This document shows, piece after piece, positions 58,017 to 64,000 of a stretch of 64,000 nt of DNA. How positions within the stretch are numbered: the stretch's first letter is position 1; every line of letters starts with the position of its first letter. The notes beneath the pieces were generated by a model that saw only the letters and a program-made list of their open reading frames with translations, was not told where the DNA came from and did not search any database. Made by a program: the position numbers and the translations under genes. The stretch is from Pseudorasbora parva. Taxonomy: Eukaryota; Chordata; Actinopteri; Cypriniformes; Gobionidae. Where the stretch lies: contig NC_090178.1 of assembly GCF_024679245.1 (NCBI RefSeq), positions 50,193,466 to 50,257,465 on the forward strand, written 5' to 3'.

Positions 58017-58448
58017 TGTCACGGTTCATGGATTCCCTGTCTCACTCTTGGGTGCGTGTTGAATGTAGGTGAGGGCGGAGCCTGGGATTGGCTCATCACG
58101 CACCTGTGGCTGATCACCTGCACCAGCTGCAACTCATCACCTTCACCCTATTTAGTCTCTCTGTTTCTCTCTTGTCTTTGTCAGAGCGTTGTTGGATGTT
58201 TCCCCTTGTGTCTCCGTGTTGGTTGTCGTTTCCCCCTTCCGTGAAACGCTGGATCCCTTCCCGGATTACCTGTACCGACCTCCCGAGTCACAGCTGCTCA
58301 CAGCCTGCCCGTGTCGCCAACAGAGCCTCTCTCACTGCTCTGTCTTATCCGGACTTCTTCACTGTTCTGAGTTTTGACTTCTGTGACACTATCCGTCAAA
58401 TAAACTGAATTACTTGCTTTTGAATCCTGCCTCTGTGAATCCGTTACA
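58017..58448 (+). repeat. 3' LTR
   Basis: 432 bp, apparently identical to the 5' LTR, ending CGTTACA before GCATT. AATAAA at 58399-58404 would give the transcript end. Confidence 0.95.
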
Positions 58449-58453
58449 GCATT

Positions 58454-58690
58454 TCAGTCCCGCGTGTAATGCAGCTCACTGTCACCGAACGCGTCATTCA
58501 TTGACGATATAAAACTCCGGGTGAGTTTTCTTGCGCACGTCCATTTTTAGCGCGCCTTAACTATCGTGCAGTCTGACATTAGTGTCAACTGAGATCTTAC
58601 AGTGTGACATGGCGATCATGTTCGTACAGTCTGACAAGGGACATTCGCAAAGGATTTTGAAAATCGCACAGTGTGCAGGAGCCATTAGTC
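58454..58690. mobile_element. DNA transposon remnant, right half
   Basis: It continues the element cut at 53305 and ends AAAATCGCACAGTGTGCAGG then AGCC, the inverse of the left terminus at 52997. Confidence 0.65.
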
Positions 58691-58703
58691 TAAGTCTAAG
58701 TAA

Positions 58704-58875
58704 GTCCCCTAATTTTGTTCCAAAAATGTCCTAAATGACACTCCCCTCCCGATTTTATGTCCCAAATTACCCCCCCCCTCAATTTTATGTCCTAATGACA
58801 ACCCTCATTTTGTCCCAAAATTGTCCCAAATGACACTGCCCTCACAATTTTATGTCCCAAAAGGCCACTGCTAGA
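58704..58875. repeat. Degenerate 'TGTCCCAAATGACAC' repeat, patch 2
   Basis: It resumes the repeat of 52317-52880 (AAAAATGTCCTAAATGACAC, TCCCGATTTTATGTCCC) on the other side of the nested elements. Confidence 0.75.
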
Positions 58876-59984
58876 TATATGGTATTCTTCAGAGCAACTG
58901 AACAAGGAATATGCTTGAATGGTACGATCTGAGAAAAATGAGAACAATATGCAGATGAAAGTGGAGAAAAAACTAAATAAAGGAGAGCTTACTCCGGCTG
59001 TAAACTGTGCAGACTTCATTACAGATGGGAGTTTACACTCTCCTCAGCCATGAAATGTCACCAGCTGAGACGAAATCAGACTCTTTCAGACTCTCAGAGA
59101 GCACTAACATGGATAAAATGCTCTTTCACAGCGGGAAGTGAGAAAAACACCAGGAAATACAGTAGAAGGAGAAGAAAAGATGGTAATATAATCAGCCAAT
59201 ACATTGTAAAAAATATATAATATTAAACTCGTTGAGAAAACTTAAAAGTTCAAGGCAACCAGCTGCTGAACATTTTTTGAGTTTTCTCAACTTAGGGTCA
59301 ATAGCTGTACAAACTTTTGGAGTTATCTCAACTTTCTTTCATGTTAAATCGTTGAATAAACTTTAAAAGCTGAATTTGTTATACAAAATAAGTTCGATTT
59401 TTCGAGGCGCTTAATGCAGATGTGATCGCGGCTTCACGAGGCTTTGTGCTTGTGTGCCGAGGTCAAGGGCATGTGGCTGTTTGTGCTTGACACGCCAGAC
59501 TTGTTGATTTAAGATGAACTGATTGGCTAAATTAAAATGCTCTCTAATCCTTGGAAGGTACAATCGGAGCAGGATTAGGGCCGGAGCAACTGTTGGAGGC
59601 GGATGCCTGTCGCAGCAAAGCACTGAGGTCATTGTTTCAGCACGATGCCCTTCTGTGGCTGATTGGACACGAGTTTACAGTTTGAAGTTAATAGGTGAGG
59701 TTAATTACAACAGCTGAGGCTAAAAATACAGGCGGGAAGCTCAACCTGGATCAGCGTTCCTGTCAAGGCATCAGGAAGTCTCAGTATGAGCCCTGACCTC
59801 AGACAACCCTAAACACAGCCCAAAATACTCAACACACCACCACTTCATCAAAACAATAGCGTTTCTCATTGAATATCACTGAAGAGGGCGACAGCAGATT
59901 GATGTTTGTCCGTGTGGAACTCACACAGCGCAGGCTCACTGGATAAACCCAGCCCTTTACAGTGAAATGTCCTGCAAATGGCAT
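58876..59984. other. Unassigned intergenic sequence with a small MITE-like stretch
   Basis: 59195-59390 (AACTCGTTGAGAAAAC, GAGTTTTCTCAACTT, GTTGAATAAACTTTAA) shows inverted short blocks like a degraded MITE. The rest shows nothing recognisable. Confidence 0.45.
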
Positions 59985-60428
59985 TAAAGGGTTAGTTCAG
60001 CCAAAAATGAATCTTCTGTCATTAACTCCTCCCCCTAATGTCGCTCCACACCCGTAAGACCTCCGTTCATCTTCACACACAGTTTAAGATATTTTATATT
60101 TAGTCCGAGACCGTATGCAAGTGTATGCACACTATACTGTCCATGTCCAGAAAGGGAATAAAAACATCATCACAGTAGTCCATATGAGACATCAGTGGGT
60201 TAATTAGAGTCTCTTGAAGCATCCAAAATACATTTGGGTCCAAAAATAACAAAAACTACGACTTTATTCAGCATTGGCTTCTCTTCCGGGTTTGTGTTCA
60301 GTCCTCAAATAAAGATTCAAACGGTTATGAATCAGTGAATCGATTCATGATTCGGATCGCCAATGTCACGTGATTTCAGCAGTTTGACACGCGATCCGAA
60401 TCATGAATCGATTCGCTGATTCATAACA
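59985..60428. mobile_element. Fold-back MITE family B, left arm and centre
   Basis: It starts TTAAAGGGTTAGTTCAGCC and has the complete left arm and the palindromic centre (ATGAATCGATTCGCTGATTC). It breaks off at CATAACAG, where the TGTCCCAAAT repeat begins. Confidence 0.85.
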
Positions 60429-60620
60429 GAAATGTCCCAAATGATACTGCACTCACAATTGTGTCCCAAATATTACTCCTATCCTAATTTTATGCTACAA
60501 ATTACACTCTCAATTGTATGTCCCAAAATGTCCCAAATGTCAAAATGACACTCCTCGTCCAATTCTGAGTCCCAAATGACACTCCCCTCCCGATTTTATA
60601 TCCCAAAAATGTCCCAAATT
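60427..60620. repeat. Degenerate 'TGTCCCAAATGACAC' repeat, patch 3
   Basis: Same motif set as patches 1 and 2, starting exactly where the family B right arm should be. Confidence 0.75.
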
Positions 60621-61435
60621 CAGCAAACTGAGTTAGCGGTGTACAAAGAATGGGCCCCAGGTCTCCGAGACAGGAGGATAAATGGGGTTAATCAGATGTG
60701 CTGACACACACACACCGGTTCTCCAGACCTCAGCAGGACACACACAGAGTGGATTTAACAGACAAAGCAGCCGCACATCCCAACAGAAGAGACTCATGGG
60801 CCAGCACAGGACTCAAAACACACACTTGTTTCGACATTTAATCTAGGGATGTTAACCGATGACCGTTTGACCGATGGTTGACCGTATCAACGTGAACCGA
60901 TCAAAGTTGTTGGTTGGTAAAGTGAACAAATCCCTCACACTTTATTTTTCATAACTCGCCTGTTTGTACTTAATAAACCAATAAAAACATTTGGCGTGAG
61001 GTCACAGCGTTTGGGTTTGCGTGCTCACAAGGTTTGCAGAAAGTAAAGACTGGAGGTTAGAGCCGGGGCAGACGACAGGATGAAGCGTCATTCCCCATAA
61101 GATGGGCTTACATTTGGGAATATATTACATCTACATTTCAGTGGTAACACATAAGGTGTTGATCATCATCTCTCTTTATTATTGTTAGCTTTACCTCGAA
61201 CTAAAGCGGCGTGATTTTCTTAAATGAGTCGCAGCAATGTTTCAGATGAGCTTCTAACGCCAGACAAACGCCTTTATTTTCAACGCGATCACCTTACCCA
61301 AACCATTTCGAAACTAAGGAGCCATTTGTCCTCCGATTACAAACAAGCTCCTCGGCGGCGCGTTTGCGGGACTCGTGTTACGCGCTGTAGAGGATTTTAA
61401 AAAAGTGACGTGAGTGGAAGGGAGGTGGCACGGGA

Positions 61436-61472
<37 letters not shown>

Positions 61473-61763
61473 AGCGGGAAGCAAAGAGATCATAGAGAGA
61501 TGCGACAGAGTTGCGAAATTACAGGATCAAGAGAATGTAAATGCCGCCTACTTTGATTTGATTGGCCATTTGAACGCCATTAAACCACGTTCATTTTGAC
61601 GGTTTGATCAGCCTCTGTTATGTCAATCATGCGGTGTCACCCAATTATACTGCATGAGGGAGGGCCAAGCTAACTCTCACTCACACACACACACAAAGTG
61701 AAGCATAAAGCACGGCACACGCAACAACGAGCAATGCAGAGCCGCACTAACACTAAACTTTGA
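60621..61763. other. Unassigned sequence with element traces
   Basis: 60844-60910 (AGGGATGTTAACCGATGACC, TTGACCGTATCAACGTGAAC) resembles a fish DNA element terminus. A (GT)n run lies at 61438-61470. No gene is recognised. Confidence 0.45.
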
Positions 61764-61819
61764 TGTCAAGTAGGGGGCCACAAAATATCATCCCGCGGGC
61801 CGGGAGTTTGAGACCCCTG
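61764..61819. mobile_element. hAT-type transposon terminus
   Basis: GCGGGCCGGGAGTTTGAG then ACCCCTG is the reverse of the CAGGGGTCTCAAACTC... end typical of a widespread hAT family. The partner end was not found. Confidence 0.55.
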
Positions 61820-62047
61820 GTGTAAACTGTGACATATTATACACCAGAATTATTCATAAAGTTACTACCAGTAACTTTTTGGGATGAACTAGCTCAAATA
61901 AAAAAACAAAAAAAACAACAAATACAATTGTTATACTGAGTTGTCTTAAAAATGTAATATATAAATATGTATGTGTCTGTTGGACTGTTGCACAGACCAG
62001 ATTGTCATTTTACAATGCTATCCCATTTTTAATCTAGTAAAAAGGGT
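61820..62047. other. Unassigned intergenic sequence
   Basis: AT-rich, nothing recognised. Confidence 0.5.
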
Positions 62048-62428
62048 TTAATCTGGAGTCGGCCCACCCTCTCTAACAGCTCCAGCTCTTCTGGGAAGGC
62101 TTTCCTCAAGGTTTAGGAGTGTGTTTATGGGGATTTTTGCCCATTCTTCTAGAAGCTCATTTGTGAGGTCAGGCACTGATGTTGGACGAGAAGGCCTGGC
62201 TCTCAGTCTCCGCTCTAATTCATCCCAAAGCTGTTCTATCGGGTTGAGCTCAGGACTCTGAGCAGGCCAGTCCAGTTCCTCCACACCAAACTCCTCATCC
62301 ATGTCTTTATGGAGCGACGCTTTGTGCACTGGAGCGCAGTCATGCTGGGACAGGAAGGGGCCGTCCACAAACTGATCCCACAAAGTTGGGAGCATGAAAT
62401 GGTCCAAAATGTCTTGGTGAAGAATTAA
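62048..62428 (-). pseudogene. Tc1-like transposase, C-terminal part
   Basis: The minus frame carries FLSQHDCAPVHKASLHKD and SPELNPIEQLWDELERRL with exact DD34E spacing, then a C-terminus ending VREGGPTPD. The N-terminal half and the first Asp are absent. The upstream side is cut at GAATTAA (62422-62428), where another element begins. Nearly identical to 33641-33990. Confidence 0.88.
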
Positions 62429-62873
62429 GGGTGTACTCACACTAGCCAGTCTGAAGCGTGCCCGAGTGCGTTAGACTACCAAAGCGCGGTTCGTTTGACT
62501 AGTGTGAGTGCTCCGAACCGTGCCCGGGCTCGGCTCAATTAGCCGGCCCTTGCCCGCTTGGAAGAGGTGGGCCAGAGCACGGATCAGTTGGACTCGGGCG
62601 CGGTTCGCATGCAGTGTGAGTGCTAACCGTGCTGGAGTCCGTAATCAAAGCTGCAAAGTCCTTGCTGCACTTCAGCTGGTACCTTGCAAACCTCATAATA
62701 CGAGCAGCACGATTACGTGAACATTTTCGCGCCACTAAGGCGACACATCTGTTTAACAACAGGCTGTGAGAGGGCTGTGGACCACCATGGACCAAACGAC
62801 ACAAAATTATCCACAAAGAAAACAGAGTGATGGACTCCATTGTGTTCAGAGAGCGCCGCTCTTTCTGCTTATC
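62429..62873. mobile_element. DNA element with GGGTGTACTCACACTAG terminus
   Basis: It begins GGGTGTACTCACACTAG directly after GAATTAA of the Tc1 copy. Subterminal CGGTTCG, GTGTGAGTGC and GCCCGGG blocks are typical of a group of fish DNA transposons. A minus frame (about 62540-62840) starts MESITLFSLWIILC and is Arg/Cys-rich. I do not recognise it. The interior leads into the 54-bp array. Confidence 0.55.
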
Positions 62874-64000
62874 CCGAAAACGTCGCACCATAATGACGTA
62901 AGCGTGCTCCGGCACGGATGCTGAAACCGTCGCACCATAATGACGTAAGCGTGCTCCGGCACGGATGCTGAAACCGTCGCACCATAATGACGTAAGCGTG
63001 CTCCGGCACGAATGCTGAAACCCCAAACCGTCACACCATAATGACGTAAGCGTGCTCCGGCACGAATGCTGAAACCCGAAACCGCCGCACCATAATGACG
63101 TAAGCGTGCTCCGACACGAATGCTGAAACCCGAAACCGTCGCACCATAATGACGTAAGCGTGCTCCGGCACGAATGCTGAAACCCGAAACCGTCGCACCA
63201 TAATGACGTAAGCGTGCTCCGGCACGAATGCTGAAACCCCAAACCGTCGCACTATAATGACGTAAGCGTGCTCCGACACGAATGCTGAAACCCGAAACCG
63301 TCGCACCATAATGACGTAAGCATGCTCCGGCACGAATGCTGAAACCCGAAACCGTCGCACCATAATGACGTAAGCATGCTCCGGCACGAATGCTGAAACC
63401 CGAAACCGTCGCACCATAATGACGTAAGCGTGCTCCGGCACGAATGCTGAAACCCGAAACCGTCACACCATAATGACGTAAGCGTGCTCCGGCACGAATG
63501 CTGAAACCCCAAACCGTCGCACCATAATGACGTAAGCGTGCTCCGGCACGAATGCTGAAACCCGAAACCGTCGCACCATAATGACGTAAGCATGCTCCGG
63601 CACGAATGCTGAAACCCCAAACCGTCGCACTATAATGACGTAAGCGTGCTCCGACACGAATGCTGAAACCCGAAACCGTCGCACCATAATGACGTAAGCG
63701 TGCTCCGGCACGAATGCTGAAACACGAAACCGCCGCACCATAATGACGTAAGCATGCTCCGGCACGAATGCTGAAACCCGAAACCGTCGCACCATAATGA
63801 CGTAAGCGTGCTCCGGCACGAATGCTGAAACCCCAAACCGTCGCTCCATAATGACGTAAGCGTGCTCCGGCACGAATGCTGAAACCCGAAACCGTCGCAC
63901 CATAATGACGTAAGCGTGTTCCGGCACGAATGCTGAAACCCCAAACCGTCGCACCATAATGACGTAAGGGTGCTCCGGCACGAATGCTGAAACCCCAAAC
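62874..64000 (+). repeat. 54-bp tandem array with a TGACGTAA motif per unit, runs off the window
   Basis: The unit is CCGTCGCACCATAATGACGT / AAGCGTGCTCCGGCACGAAT / GCTGAAACCCGAAA. TGACGTAA starts at 62894, 62941 and 62988 (47-bp spacing, lacking CCCGAAA), then every 54 bp from 63042 to 63960: 21 copies in the window. Differences are single bases (CCC[C/G]AAA, G[T/C]CGCAC, AGC[G/A]TGC, CC[G/A]GCAC). Since 54 is a multiple of 3, several minus frames stay open; these are artefacts. Confidence 0.95.

Larger units (their letters stand above)
53306..58448 (+). mobile_element. Intact Ty3/gypsy chromodomain LTR retrotransposon
   Basis: A 5,143-bp element with two 432-bp LTRs in which I see no difference, flanked by the 5-bp target duplication GCATT (53301-53305 and 58449-58453). 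The order is LTR, primer site, gag, pol (protease, reverse transcriptase, RNase H, integrase, chromodomain), polypurine tract, LTR. The protein order with RNase H before integrase is Ty3/gypsy. The C-terminal chromodomain places it with the chromoviruses (sushi-like group in fish). Matching LTRs and open frames point to very recent insertion and possible activity. Confidence 0.95.

Noticed and set aside
62535..63998. Minus frames of 122-235 codons at the right edge
   Set aside because: Mostly translations of the 54-bp array. Only the stretch near 62540-62840 is not repeat, and it matches nothing that I know.

Overview
This looks like nuclear DNA from a teleost, most likely a cyprinid. The evidence is many Tc1-type transposon remnants, fold-back MITEs with 'TTAAAGGGTTAGTTCACCC'-type ends, L2-like LINE pieces, a chromodomain Ty3/gypsy retrotransposon and very abundant (CA)n microsatellites. 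Nothing prokaryotic is present: no operons, rRNA or CRISPR. Most open frames are artefacts of tandem repeats.

The one host gene I can name is bmper (BMP-binding endothelial regulator, crossveinless-2 type), on the minus strand at the left edge. Four consecutive 5' coding exons fit together with matching splice phases. Exon 1 (9004-9103) encodes a signal peptide, exon 2 (4292-4377) and exon 3 (2778-2877) the first VWC domain, and exon 4 (679-761) the start of the second VWC domain. The rest of the gene lies left of the window. A 46-bp minisatellite in intron 1 repeats the exon 1/intron 1 splice donor itself, giving nine donor-like sites in a row. A CpG-rich stretch at 9104-9800 is the likely bmper promoter and 5' UTR. 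A lysine/serine-rich exon ending in a stop codon (19066-19302, minus) probably ends a second gene that I do not recognise.

The rest is intergenic repeat landscape. Large tandem arrays are: 43 bp x 67 at 12202-15092, with all visible variation at one C/T site; 21 bp x about 170 at 36092-39668; 34 bp x about 19 at 5061-5723; and 54 bp at 62880 to the window end, with a TGACGTAA motif per unit. A GT-rich composite array lies at 43812-45132. Fold-back MITE family A has 8 copies or half copies, family B has 5, and palindromic family C has 3. A 1.2-kb hAT-like element sits inside one family B copy with a visible target duplication.

The right part holds a near-complete but dead Tc1 element (49953-51443), split by a solo-LTR-like insertion. 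It also holds an apparently intact Ty3/gypsy chromovirus (53306-58448). That element has 432-bp LTRs in which I see no difference, a 5-bp target duplication, open gag and pol frames, and an 11-nt primer site complementary to its own LTR, which points to Tf1/sushi-type self-priming. It is nested in a decayed DNA transposon, itself flanked by a degenerate 'TGTCCCAAAT' repeat. All assignments come from reading the sequence; no database search was possible.
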